A stretch of 64,000 nt of DNA from Hansfordia pulvinata. Taxonomy: Eukaryota; Ascomycota; Sordariomycetes; Xylariales. The stretch spans positions 1,436,001-1,500,000 of the forward strand of contig BJKQ01000009.1 of NCBI GenBank assembly GCA_006538405.1, read 5' to 3'. The position numbers were made by a program, and so were the translations under genes. Below the pieces are notes generated by a model. It searched no databases, was not told where the DNA came from, and saw only the letters and a program-made list of their open reading frames with translations. The stretch's first letter is position 1, and each line of letters opens with the position of its first letter. Shown here in pieces: positions 9,516 through 21,073 of the stretch.

Positions 9516-12232
9516 ATGGACATACTCGCCGCCACCGCTGCGAAGCGCCCGCACGAGTCGAGCGTGAGCTCTCGATCCGACCATGCCGACGCCACTCTGG
9601 TGCTCGCCGACGACGATGGCGACGAGCGCCCCGCAAAGCTCATGCGCAAGGCGGGCCCCGGGCGCAAACCGCGCGCGTGCGTCGAGTGCAAGAAGCAGAA
9701 GATGAAGTGCGAGGTGCTGCCCGGCGCGCAGGCCTGCAAGAACTGCCAGAGGCGAGGCGTGGGCTGCGTCTTGATGAAGGTGGTCCTCCCGGACCACGGC
9801 GACCACCGCCACAGCGGCCTGGCAGCCTCAGGCGAGACGTACGAGTAAGAGAAGATGGCCCCCTCCGCCCCTTCTCGCGCCCGGCCGGCTATGCTGCGGC
9901 GGCGCATTTGTCTCCAAGGCCTCGGTACCTGTTAGTCTGGCATGCAACTAACGTGTCCGCGCAAACAGGAGCAAGATTGACAGCATGCGGGACGAGATCC
10001 AGCGCATGAGGAACTCGCTAGACGCACTGCTGGACCAGGACGCCGCGATCACGGTCAACACCCCCAGACACGCTACCACCGACGCCGGAGGAGGTCAGAT
10101 GACCGCCGACGGGCAAACACAGCCGCAGCCGCAGCCGGCGCTCGGAATTGCTGCCGCAGGCCCGGCCCTCGCGCGCGAGGAGGCAGACAACAACACGCAC
10201 ATGGCCATGACGCGCGAGAACTCGGCCGAGCCCGGGGCCGCGCGCGGTGGCGGCGGCGGCGGCGGCGCCGACGGCTCTGTCACCGTCGAGGAGCCCATGG
10301 GCAGCCTCTACGAGGTGACGCGGCTGCGCAACATCCGCAGCAACCGCGCAGCCGCCAACAACCCGGCGACGCGGTGGGCGGCGGGTGCCGGCGGCGGGGC
10401 CGGCGGGGGTAGGCCGGGCGAGGTCCGGGACTTCATCTCGCGGGGCGTCATATCCGAGGCCGAGGCGGCGGCGCTCTACAAGAGGTGAGTTCCTGCGTGG
10501 TGCTACGGGTGGAGAAGACTCTGGTGGTGATCCAAGAGAAGAGACAAAAGAGGAAAGAAACATTCAGCTGAGTCTCGATATGTGCCCCTAGCTTCCACAG
10601 CAGCCTGAACCACTACCTGTGGGTAGGCCTCGAGAGCGAACACCCGACCTTCGACTCGGTGCGGCAGTCGTCGGAACTGCTGACGGCGACGATCCTGACG
10701 GTCACGGCTCTGCACAACCCGGACAGCTCAGAGACCTTTGACAAATGCTACAAGGAGTTCCTGTCCTTGATCTCCTCGTCCATGTTCTCGCGGTACCACT
10801 CGATCGACGACGTCCGGGGCCTGTGCATTGCGGCTTTCTGGTTGTCCGAAGGTAACATCCTTCCCATCCCCATGAGAGTCTCCGACCCGAGCTGTCGTCG
10901 TCGTCCTCCTCGATTCCATCTCCACCTTCCCCTCTCCCTCTTGTTGTCGAGTCTTTTCTAACTCCCGCAGTCTCCTGGAAGCTGTCGGGCCACGCCGTCC
11001 GCGTGGCGACCGAGCTAAACATCCACCAGTCATTCTGCAAGGCGCTGGAGGGCGACCGAGAGCACTTCCTCAAGGCGCGCCTGTGGTACATGCTGTACGT
11101 GTGCGACCACCACGCGTCCGTGTCCTACGGGCGGCCGCCGATGACGTCGGAGTCGCTGCAGATCCGGGAGCACGAGCTATTCCTGCAGTCGCCGTTCGCG
11201 GACTCGATCGACCAGCGGCTGCTCAGCCAGGTCGCGCTGATGATGCTGCTGACGCGCATCTACGACCGGTTCGCCGAGCAGACGCTGCCGCACCAGGACC
11301 CGGCCAGCGCGATGCTGGGCGAGAAGGACTTTGCAGACGTGCGCGCGTTCAACCTGGAGATCGACCAGTGGCGCCTGCGCTGGCACCCGCGGCAGCGCGA
11401 CAATGCCTTCATCGGCACGTTCCCGCCCAAGGGCATCGTGCTGTACGCCTACTTCGCCAAGCTGCAGCTCAACTCGCTGGCCGTGCGCGGCGTCAGCCTG
11501 TCCCACGGCCGCCTGTCGACCGAGCGCAAGGAGCACGCCAACATGGCCATCACCTCGGCCAGCAGCATCCTGACCTTTGTGCTCGAGGAGGAGGACCTGC
11601 GCCGCGCCCTCGTCGGCACCCCGCTCTACGTCCACACCATGATCGCCTTCGCCTCCGTCTTCCTCATCAAGGTCGCCCGCCACCGCGTCCTCGGCCTCAA
11701 CGTCGAGCTCGCCTACGTCTCCCACCTGCTCGAGCGCATGATCGTCCTGCTGCGCAGCGCCGTCACCTCGGACCGCCACCTCCTGCACCACATCGCCGAC
11801 GGCCTCGAGAAGATGCGCAACAGCAACATGGACGACGGCGCGAGGAACCGGTGGAGGTCGCAGGGGACCGCGGCGGCAGCGGCGGCGGCGGCGGCAGCAG
11901 CCGGGGTGTCGCCGGGCCAGGAGTCTGTCGTCAGCTTCGGGCCGATGGGCTACGGCCCCAGCCCTGTGCAGCAGCAGCAGCAGCAGCCGCCGCAGCAACA
12001 GCAGCAGCAAGTCACGGCCTCCAACGGGGCTTTTGTGGAACCGAATGCCTCGGGGGCTACCCACAACGCCTGGGAAAGCGTTTACGCCCAACATGGCGGG
12101 GAGGAGGCGGGCAGAAATCACTTTTCGGACGAGATGGCCGTCATGAACGACAGCCTGATCTACGAGGCATTCGGGACGGAGCAGACGGCCAACGACGTTT
12201 ATAGTCTGTTGACGAGCCAGTTCTCTTATTAG
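9516..12232 (+). CDS. Zn2Cys6 transcription factor with fungal-specific TF domain
   Basis: Four exons: 9516..9844, 9969..10484, 10592..10851 and 10971..12232, giving 788 aa. All joins keep phase. The zinc cluster is C55-x2-C58-x6-C65-x8-C74-x2-C77-x6-C84, followed by a short coiled region across the first junction (SKIDSMRDEIQRMRNSLDALL). Exons 3 and 4 carry the fungal-specific regulatory domain (PF04082), with DDVRGLCIAAFWLSE, SWKLSGHAVRVATELNIH and CDHHASVSYGRPP. This pattern resembles the Leu3/War1/PrtT group of regulators, but I would not name it further. The C-terminus is low complexity, with poly-Ala near residue 667 and poly-Gln near 700-715, typical of activation regions. A TACGAGTA copy overlaps the first donor site (9840-9847). 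Confidence 0.88.
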
Positions 12233-12532
12233 ACAGCAGATTACGGATCAACAATACCCACAACCCGTATTCTTGTGTCGACCTTGGTCCGGCAGAGTAG
12301 CACTTTGTCACATCTGTGAGTCGTGTTTTCGCGTGCCAAAGGGGAGCATAGGACGAGCGGGCTGCAGTACGAGTAGACGTGGGTGCCGAGCTGCTTGTCT
12401 CTCTAGGTCCGGTTTGGGTGCCTCTTTCAGCGGATGAGCTCCAATGTGTGCGACGACAGTAGTGACAACAATGCTCTTGCAGTAGAGGCATAAAAAAATG
12501 AAGGCGCCGGGGAACGCAAAAGTAAACGCTTG

Positions 12533-12630
12533 TGCCCACTACTGGAGTCGAACCAGTCACTTCCTCATTTCGGGTTCAGAGGACAATCTGACACTACTAG
12601 TGAGGCGCTCTACCGCTGAGCCAAGCGGGC
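12533..12630 (-). tRNA. tRNA-Thr (anticodon AGT) with a 26-nt intron
   Basis: Read on the minus strand, the acceptor arm GCCCGCT pairs with AGTGGGC (one G-T wobble). The D arm (GCTC/GAGC), anticodon stem (CCTCA/TGAGG) and T arm (ACTGG-TTCGACT-CCAGT) are all intact. The anticodon loop is CTAGTA+A with anticodon AGT at 12598-12596. A canonical intron at 12569-12594 follows the base 3' of the anticodon. CCA is not encoded, as expected in eukaryotes. Confidence 0.95.
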
Positions 12631-14100
12631 TTCGGATTGGAATGCTAGAGGTGCGAATTCCAACTACTCGATGCACCACAGAAGCTTAGCCTGCAACAAG
12701 ACACTGACAACTTACCTTATTCCAACCATGCTGTAATCGGCGACGTACTCGTATCTCCAATTTCCAGGTCCAGCAATGTGCTTCAAACCCAACGGACTCT
12801 AGCTCATGTTCGTCTCTTCTTACCCCTTCCCTCCCCCACATCCCGGGCCCCATTACGAGGCAGCAGCCAAGGATTTTGCCCCCGGAATGGGGCTGTGACG
12901 ATCCAAGCCGCCTGCAACCCGCGACCCGGGCATCGATACTGATGAACCCAAACACCTTCGGGCGTCTTTCCCTGTGTCGCCGCGAGAAACCAGCGAATTT
13001 GTCAGCGGCAGGTCACACGGGGATGCTCTGCTGCCTGCCGACCGGTTGAGCTCGCGCTCGCAGCTGCGTTGCGATTCTCGAGCCATTCCCCGTCTTACAT
13101 CATGGGAGGCTGAGGGATTGGTCGCGGTTCCTAGCCCAGCTGGGCGCCTCCCGACGCTGCCGGACCCAGGCGGGGGGGAAAGAGTCCTGCTTACTACGAC
13201 CACATCGCGGCGTATCACGGCGTATCGTATGAGATGTTCTCGAAACCGGTCTCGAGGTCACAAAAGAACCCGGGGGCATGCCGGCGCCCGCGATCGCTGG
13301 GGGGTTGGGCTGGGTTGCTCGGCGTGGCTTGAGTCCCGTGTCCCGATCGTGAAGAGAAGGGAAGACCGAACGCTCGTGGTCCTGACCAGGTGATCCAAGC
13401 AGCCAAGCCGGTCCTTGCTTGACACACACGCATACGAGTTAGTCCTTGCCCCCCCGCTTTGGCCGTGGATGGCCGTCGCGCGAGGCTGAAAGGCGCGTTC
13501 CATGGTTCAAGCATCGTGAGGGCATCGGGCGCCCAACCCCAGTGGTAACACTGCCCCCCCGCTCCGCGAATAGAATGGAGGGTATCCTTGCGTCATCAAG
13601 CCTCACTGCAAGTGGTCTTGGGCAGAGCTGAACGGCCCCCATCACGCCCTCCCTCCCGATCGGCTTTGAGCGCCGGGCTGGGCCTCATTATCATCATCAT
13701 TATTATTAGAAGATAGACCGCGGGTGTGTGCGCCACGCGAGCAAGAGCCCCTTTCGCTGGTCATCATGCCTGGTCCTTTCCGATGTGACCGCACACGCTG
13801 GGTAAGAAGAAAGGAAGCGGGAGAAAGAAACAAGAACCAAGTTGGAGGCGGGCATGACTCCTCGTCTCGTCTCTCTGATGCGTCTTGGTAATAGTACCCG
13901 GAACACGCGGCCGTGTGAGCTGGGGATCGCCAGCGCAAGAGGGTAGGGATGCTTCCCCTCCCTCCCCCAAAAGCGGCGTCGCCGACCAATCGACACCACG
14001 GCGGCGGCGGACATCCTCGTTCTATCTGACCACTCGGGGCACTGAGGCATGCCGGCGCTATTGATGAGAGCCCACGCTGCCTGCTGCTGTCTGCTCGAAA

Positions 14101-14117
14101 GGGGGGGGGGGGGGGGG
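14101..14117. repeat. Poly-G run, 17 bases
   Basis: Seventeen consecutive G on the plus strand, followed after one C by GG. Such a run can form quadruplex structures and is prone to sequencing length error. Confidence 0.9.
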
Positions 14118-15618
14118 CGGCAAGCTTACCTACTTCATGTTCCACATGTCACCTTTTTGGTCCTTACGAGTGTGGGCTGAGCAGGGCTGATTTCCGAACC
14201 CGAACCCGGTGCGCGGTGCGGGCTGGAGTTCATACTCGTCCTCATTATTCGTCGCGGCGCGGGAGGTTGCGGAGGAGACGCCGTCCGAGTGGTCCGTGTT
14301 CGCCTGGCGTGTGCCCCGGGGGCAGATACTCCTACGAGTAGGCGTATCGCAAGTCCACGACCAAATGAGGACGCAAAGATAGGTCGGTGGAGATGTAGAC
14401 AGGCTCTTTCCGGCGCGAGGGCATCTCCAACTCGATCCGGCCGTACGTACGATACTGGATTGGCCTCGGCCTCATTGGGAAAGATTTTGTCTTCTCTTCC
14501 CTTTTTTTCTTCCCCCCTGTAAAAGGGGGCGGGGGGCCATCTCATGTGAGGGACATTCGCAGTTCTACGAGAAGAAATCGTAGTAGTTCTGGACGCGTCG
14601 CCACTCGGTCGAGCCCATCATCTCGGTCTTGAGTCCCGCTCACCGAGATGCATGTAACGCCGCGGCCCCAGCTCGTCGTCCTCGCCCGATGCGCGGAATG
14701 TGACGTGACACGCGAGTGATGGCCGGGGCTCGTGCTGGCTGAACCCTGGTCCCGCCCGTCCCGCGTGTCCCATGCAGCGATCCTACTTGACCTGTCTGTG
14801 TGCAGACAAGAAGCAGCGCAGAGAAAGAGAGAGAGAGAGTGTGTGTGGGTGTGTGTGAGTGAGAAAAAAAGAAAAGAAAAAAAAAGTGCGGGCAGACAGA
14901 CGAGCGGGTCCATCCAGCCAGGGTCACAGGCACGGTCTTACGAGCGAACCGACCTCCCAATGCTACCGTACCTATCTACGAGTATCACCGGCCTGGCGTC
15001 AAGGTGCATCCACGTCACCCTGCAGATCTATCGCTCGCCGACCCCAACAGGATTACCTAAAAAAAGGATCAGGACCTCGCCGGGAATGGCCTGTACCGCT
15101 GCTGCTCTAATCAGCAATAGAGCCTCTTGTTAACACGAGCTGGGGCTCGGATCCAAGTCTCTGAAGGACCAGCAGGCCCCCTTGTCTACTACGCGTAGCT
15201 TGGGATACTGGCTGGAAGCTGGAGGGTACGAACTTCCGAAGCTCATCAGTCTACGACTATGAATATGGTTTGGTTTGGTTTGGTACCTGCTCGCTTGCAA
15301 CATGTTGTTGAGTCCTGGGAAAGATACTTGCAGGGCCCGGCCGAGTTCACCATGCGCAGTCCGCCTTGCACGAGGAGCTGGCGGCTTTCTGCGACTTGCG
15401 GGCCGACACCCGGTGGGCTGTGTCCGCAACCACGCTCGACAACGACGACGGGCAACTGTTAAGCGCGGACCACGAGAACAAGGGACAAGGGTCGGTCGAT
15501 CTGCGCGTGCTGCCCAGAGCTCCCGACCGGCTGCATAACACGGGACAGTGCAGCCACTTCTGTCGCCTACACACCGGCTTCAAGTCTGTGACTTGTTGAG
15601 GTCGGGGCTTTCTCTCCT

Positions 15619-15653
15619 CCCCCCCCCCCCCCCCCCCTCTCTCTCTCTCTCTA
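15619..15653. repeat. Poly-C run (19) followed by CT repeat
   Basis: Nineteen C (15619-15637) pass straight into a TC/CT dinucleotide repeat ending near 15653. The TACTCCGTA motif and an AC repeat follow within 25 bases. Confidence 0.9.
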
Positions 15654-15893
15654 TCTTACTCCGTACACACACACACACAAAGTCTACTACCACCCTTACG
15701 AGCACTCGTGCTCGTCACAAGCGCCAGGCACCGGGAAACAAGGCGGGGCAGCGAGGGGTCGGTCGCTTGCACGGCCGGCGCCACAGCCCCGGCGCCAATC
15801 TGCACGAGGACAGCCGCAGCTCGGCAATCTCACCCACCCACCATTATCTCTCGAGGTCTGTCTGTCTGTCTGTCGGTCTCTGCTCGCACCGCA

Positions 15894-15924
<31 letters not shown>

Positions 15925-16854
15925 TTGGCCCTGGGGCGCCTCGCTGGCTGGCTGGCTCGTGTTGAGATCGATCCTAGCGCCGCCCCGCTGGGCGACTGAC
16001 AAGAAAGAACCCCGCCACCCCACCACAGCACTTCGTACGGAGACGCGCCCTATCTCAAGTAACGAATGTTCTTTCGTAAACCACGAGTCTGATCACACGG
16101 GGACAGCAGCTGACAGACCCGGCGGCATGCCCTGCTCGTGACCACCGTCCCTTCACGGGAAACGAGTGACCGTTCCTTGTTACTCGTCTCGTCTCTGCCT
16201 GTCCATCAACTTGACTTGTCGCACAGCACAGGTATGCGCATGCGAGAGTATAACCGCCTTCCCCCCTCTCGCAGCCTTGCAGCAACTCCTGCCCTACGAA
16301 GTGCAGAAACTCTCGTGATCTCGGGGCCACGGCCAGTGTGCTTGGCCGGGTCTGGCCGGAGGGTCTCTGCGGCCTCCTTTCTCGAGGAGGAGCTGACGAA
16401 ATGACCCGCCCGCCCCCATGTTCTACGAGTATCCCATTCTCTCCCGTCCGTCGGTTTCGCGCTCCCGAAGTTCGTATTCTCCTCATCAGCCCCTCCCGCT
16501 CTTCTCCCCCCCCCCCTGGAACCGCGGGGCGACGAAGAAAGAAAAAGGAGACGAAAAAGATGATGTACCACCGTTGACGGGCCATGCCGTACGAGTACTC
16601 GTAACCCCTCCCTCCTCGGGTTCAAAGAGAGAATCTCGGACACGGGCACGTGTGTTCAACCCCCCCCTCCCCTTCTCCCAAAAAAAAAGAGGGCTTGCCC
16701 TTGCAGGTTACCGCGCTGTGCTTGGTCGGAGCTGAGAGGCGGCGCGCCTCGAAACTTGGCGGGCACACTAGCTAGACCACCCGTCACACTCGCTTCCGCC
16801 CGCGATGGGGATAGCCGGCGCGCGCGGCGACGGGTCATCGGCCCCGAGGAGGGT

Positions 16855-16867
16855 GGGGGGGGGGGGG
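16855..16867. repeat. Poly-G run, 13 bases
   Basis: Thirteen consecutive G on the plus strand, inside a wider G-rich patch that runs to about 16880. Confidence 0.9.
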
Positions 16868-17295
16868 AGGGGGGGAAGGGATAAACAGGGCGGCTGAGGA
16901 GTTCAGGTCGGGCCCTAGTTAGTCTTTCTTGCCATGCCTCTATTCTCCGCATCTGCCGTCCGATCGTATCGGGGACCCGGGGTGGGGCCTTTGCAGCCAC
17001 AGCGCTTCGACCCCGGGGAAGGGGGAGGGGCATGGTTACCTTGGGTATCCTCGTCGGCGTCGTCTTTGCGCCGAGGGGGACGCAAAGTGGTAGGCAGGCA
17101 ACCTGGAAGTGGAAATCTTCTTGACTACGGGTTCTGCCGGTGACGGTGGCGCCCGAGGGGCTGACCGCCACTTCCGCGACTCTCGGGTGGTTTAAACCTC
17201 TTCCGAGTGTAGCGCCCGAGCCAGCGTCATCTACCTACGAGGACGGGATCGCGACCTCGTGACACTTATTATTACTATCGGAAGGGGAGGGGAGA

Positions 17296-17316
17296 GGGGG
17301 GGGGGGGGGGGGGGGG
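17296..17316. repeat. Poly-G run, 21 bases
   Basis: Twenty-one consecutive G on the plus strand, preceded by purine-only GGGGAGGGGAGA-type sequence. Confidence 0.9.
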
Positions 17317-17729
17317 CGGCCGGCGTTCGTTGACGAGGTTACCTTCCGGGGAAAGCAAGCCAGAAAACCCAGACCCGAGTGCGAAGCCATTATCGGAGAC
17401 TCGGCGCGCCCGCCGCGGTGACTCGGGAGAAGACGAGAATAGCTTCCCGCCCCCTCCCCTCCCTCCCTCTCCCGTGTGGCGGCCTGGCTTGGTTGCGTCC
17501 GCGAGGCCTGTCTGCCTAACCTACGAGGTACCAGCAAAGGCGCCCGCCGGAGCGGTCGGGTCGGATCACGGACTGTTTCCGTGGCCGGCCGTACTTTCCG
17601 GGAGGGCTGTGAGCAAGGCGCCAGCCAGGGCCGTCCGATCGAGTCATCTTCATATGCGGTCGGAGTATTCTCACGTGTGTGTGTGTGTGCGTACGGTATG
17701 TATGCCTACTCGTGTGTGTACGTGAGACC

Positions 17730-17745
17730 AAAAAAAAAAAAAAAA
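17730..17745. repeat. Poly-A run, 16 bases
   Basis: Sixteen consecutive A. It follows a GTGTGTGTG-type stretch at about 17675-17720. No upstream gene ends here, so it is not evidence of a retrotransposed tail. Confidence 0.85.
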
Positions 17746-18533
17746 GGACGGACGGACAAAGAAAAAGATAGCGTACGTACCTGAACCCTGATTACGAGCA
17801 GCTGGTCGGGTCTGTTCTGGGCTGGGCTGGTCGTCTGGGGCGGCTCTTCTTCCCGCGTTGCCCTCGTTCGACCAGTCTCTGCTGCCTTGAAGCGGCTGAC
17901 GGGACCACGCACCCACTCTACTCTTGGGGCGGTCCCTGTCACCCACCCTGTCTGTCTGGGCACCACGCGATCCAAGCCTCATGTCTTGGCGTACATGGCG
18001 TGTGGGCACGGCCACGCGGGCTGCGACCGACCGCGAGTCGTCTCTCGTACCCACGCGGGAGCCCTGCGTCGGTGGTGGAAAGGGGCAGGGGGTAGGTAGG
18101 GGGTAGGGGTTAGGGGGAAGAGCTGCGTTGTTCTTCTCCTTCTCGTAAACTCCTATCAACCCCATGACAGCCTAAGTTGGTTCACAAGCTGAAGGCAAAC
18201 CCATCAACTCGTACTCTGCGCTGGCGTACAGAAAGGCGTGGGCCCACCTTACGAGTAAACCCCCCCTGTCAGCCTCCTGGTCTGGGCAAAAAAAGACTCT
18301 TTAGATCTAGGACACGGTATTTCTCGTGCCTCTCGCTCTCTTTTCTCTCTTTCCCTCTCTACCCCTAGTCCCTGCGGGTGGAGGGGCTGAGGGTAGGGCT
18401 AGGTGGGCTAGGAGGCCGGCCGGGGTCCGCCATTGGCTTCCGCCCCAGCGTCGACTCTTGGCCGCCTCCTCGTGCAGCAGATGGCTGCGGCCGTGCTCAC
18501 GTAAACCACGGGACGCCTCTCGAACGGTGCTTT

Positions 18534-18600
18534 GCTCTGTGCTGTGCTGTGCTGTGCTGTGCTGTGCTGCGTTGTGTTGTGCCGTGCCGTGCTGTGCTGT
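18534..18600. repeat. GCTGT pentanucleotide microsatellite
   Basis: About thirteen units of GCTGT with a degenerate centre (GCGTT, GTGTT, GCCGT variants). The outer units are perfect. It lies in the gene-free stretch upstream of the laccase gene. Confidence 0.9.
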
Positions 18601-18732
18601 GTGCCTGCCAGCTCGTTCGGTCGGACTGATGACTGACTTGCGGGCGGCGTGCGCGCACTGCTTGTTTGTTCGGTGCGAGCCGGCCCAAAAGTATCGATGA
18701 ACGGGGCCACGGCTCCTCCTGAGCCCAGGCCC

Positions 18733-18763
18733 CAATCCCATCCCATCCCATCCCGGCCCATCC
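18733..18763. repeat. ATCCC pentanucleotide repeat
   Basis: Four to five units of ATCCC/GGCCC type upstream of the laccase gene. Confidence 0.8.
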
Positions 18764-18849
18764 CTGGGTTGTTGAAGTGAGGTGAGAGGGAAGGCCATTT
18801 TCCGTGCCTCGTCCTCACAACAACGGGCCGCATCCACTTTTGGCACACA

Positions 18850-18868
18850 AATATATATATATATATAT
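18850..18868. promoter_or_regulatory. AT dinucleotide run, possible laccase TATA region
   Basis: A run of about nine AT units lies roughly 220 bp upstream of the laccase ATG, in otherwise GC-rich DNA. It is the only TATA-like element in that promoter and is followed by pyrimidine-rich sequence, as is common before fungal transcription starts. The assignment is inference from position. Confidence 0.35.
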
Positions 18869-18994
18869 CCCGTCTCGCCCGCCTGACGCTCGGATGGGGA
18901 AGAGACTCTGATCTGCATCGCAACACAGTCGGCCTTCTTTCATCAGTCAGTTGGTAACTCACTCACTTCTCTCTTCCTTCATCGCCCAGTTACG

Positions 18995-19019
18995 CCCCCC
19001 CCCCCCCCCCCCCCCCCCC
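18995..19019. repeat. Poly-C run, 25 bases, in laccase leader
   Basis: Twenty-five consecutive C end 67 bp before the laccase start codon. It probably lies in the 5' leader or core promoter. Its length is likely to be polymorphic or misassembled. Confidence 0.9.
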
Positions 19020-19086
19020 GTCTGTGTGTCTTGATACGCACAAGCACCAGCGTGGACGGCCTCTGAGTGGCTACCAGCCAGTCGCC

Positions 19087-21073
19087 ATGCATTCTCTCTC
19101 TTCTTCCCTCTCGGGCCTGGCGGCCGGGGCTCTGCTCCTCTCTGCCGCCGCCGCCGCCACCGCCACCGCTGTCCCGGCGGACGCCCAGCACGCGGCCCGC
19201 GCCGAGGGCTCGTGCAACACGCCGACGAACCGCGCCTGCTGGTCCGATGGGTTCGACATCAACACGGACTACGAGATTGAGACGCCCGAGGGCAAGACCG
19301 TCGAGGTAAGTCAAAGAGTGAAGGGAGATTTATGATGTCCAGAGGAGAGAGAAGAGAGGAACGGAAAGAAGAAGAGAAGAAAAAAAGCAATCAAAAGTGA
19401 TAAGTAAAGACCTAACATTAGACCGGCAGTACACGTGGGAGGTCAGCCAGCACAACGACTGGACGGGCCCGGACGGGGTCCGCAAGGACTACGTGATGCT
19501 GGTCAACGGGGAATTCCCGGGGCCGACGCTGGAGGCCAACTGGGGCGACACGGTCAAGGTGACGATCCGGAACAACCTGGACCTCAACGGGACGTCGTTC
19601 CACTGGCACGGGCAGCACATGCGGCACACCAACATCCAGGACGGGGTCAACGGGGTGACCGAGTGCCCGATCGCGCCCGAGAGCGAGAAGACGTACACGT
19701 TCCGGGCGACGCAGTACGGGACGTCGTGGTACCACAGCCACTTCTCGGCGCAGTACGGCAACGGCGTGGCGGGCGCCGTCGTCGTCCACGGCCCCTCGTC
19801 GGCCGACTACGACATCGACCTGGGCCCCTGGCTCATCACCGACTACTACCACGACACGGCCGACGAGATCGTGGAGCGGTCCATCCACTCGACCCCGGGG
19901 GTCAACCCGGGCCCGCCCAAGAGCGACCTGGTGCTGTTCAACGGCACGGGCAAGAACAACGCCGGCGACGGCGAGTACGCCAGGCTGACCCTGACGCCCG
20001 GCAAGAGCCACCTGCTGCGCCTCGTCAACCCGTCCGTCGAGCACAACTACCACGTGTCCATCGTCGGCCACGACATGACGGTCGTGTCGACCGACCTGGT
20101 GCCCGTCAAGCCCCTGACCAAGGACTCGGTCTTTCTCGGGGTCGGGCAGCGCATGAACGTCATCATCAACGCGAACCAGCAGGGCGGCGGCGGCAACGGC
20201 AGCAGCAGCGACGCCACCACGGTCGAGGGAGGAGGAGGCAACTTCTGGATGAACGTGACGCTGGCCAGCCCCTTCTGCGGCGCGTCCGAGGTCGACCACC
20301 CGGCGGCGATTGTGCACTACGAGGGCGCGGCGGACGAGCTGCCCACGGACACGGGCTCGGCGCCTTCGGGCCCGGCGTGCCTGGACCTGACCGAGTGGGA
20401 GCCGGTGGTGGCGCGCGAGGCGCCGGCCGAGTTCGAGTACACGCCGGGCAACCGGCTGGGGATCAACATCACCAACACGCCGCTCAGCAGCACGGCGGCG
20501 ATTGTGCAGTGGCAGGTCAACATGTCGGGGATCCGGGTGGACTGGGACCGGCCCGTGCTCGAGTACGTGCTCAACGGGACGACCGACTACCCGGACTACG
20601 AGAACCTGATCATCGTCGACGAGAAGGACGCCTGGACGTACTGGGTCGTCGAGGACTACACGGGCATCCCGCACCCGATGCACCTGCACGGGCACGACTT
20701 CCTCGTGCTGGGCAAAGGGAGCGGGCGCTTCGCCGACGCCGAGGCCGCCAACATGGCCTCGCTCGACGGAGGGAACCCGACGCGCCGCGACGTGACCATG
20801 CTCGACGGCAACGGCTGGCTCGTCATCGCCTTCCGCACCGACAACCCGGGCAGCTGGCTGATGCACTGCCACATCGCCTGGCACGTCTCGGGCGGGCTCA
20901 GCGTCAACTTCATGGAGCGCACCTCGGAGCAGAAGGCCCAGATCAGCGCCGCCGAGGAGGCCGCCTTCAACGACGAGTGCGCCACCTGGGAGGCCTGGGC
21001 CCGCGCCCACGGCATCGAGACCAGCGACTCGGGCCTGCGCCGGCCCCCGGGGAGCACCTTTTCGGGTGTTTAG
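19087..21073 (+). CDS. Secreted laccase (multicopper oxidase)
   Basis: Two exons, 19087..19305 and 19430..21073, give 620 aa. The enzyme oxidises phenolic substrates while reducing O2 to water. A signal peptide (about residues 1-25, ending in an Ala-rich core) precedes the CNTPTNRACW start typical of ascomycete laccases. All four copper-binding His motifs are present: FHWHG (about 131), WYHSHF (about 175), HPMHLHGHDF (about 487) and HCHIAWH (about 552). The C-terminal DSGL plug is at about 606-609, followed by an 11-residue tail that is probably removed on maturation. The intron acceptor is set by phase: CAG at 19429 keeps the frame, whereas the nearer TAG at 19421 does not. A CTAAC branch site lies at 19412. 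A Gly/Ser/Thr-rich insert (about residues 319-338) sits between conserved strands. The leader carries a 25-base C run. Confidence 0.92.

Larger units (their letters stand above)
12631..19086. other. Gene-free 6.5-kb stretch rich in homopolymers
   Basis: I found no coding region with family motifs, a signal peptide or a credible splice structure on either strand. The stretch holds five G or C runs of 13-25 bases (14101, 15619, 16855, 17296, 18995), a 16-base A run at 17730, several microsatellites and seven copies of TACGAGTA/TACTCGTA. Many frames of 60-170 codons are open because the DNA is GC-rich and repetitive. A long non-coding RNA or an extended laccase promoter cannot be excluded. Confidence 0.5.

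Noticed and set aside
3498..12204. Very long antisense frames opposite the SLATT gene, GNAT gene and first regulator
   Set aside because: High GC at third positions makes opposite strands open; their Arg/Pro/Ala-rich products lack any domain.
17730..17745. Poly-A run as the tail of a retrotransposed element
   Set aside because: No coding remnant upstream and no target-site duplication could be seen.
12631..19086. Long open frames between the tRNA and laccase genes
   Set aside because: Frames overlap on both strands, run through homopolymers and microsatellites, and lack motifs or consistent splice sites.
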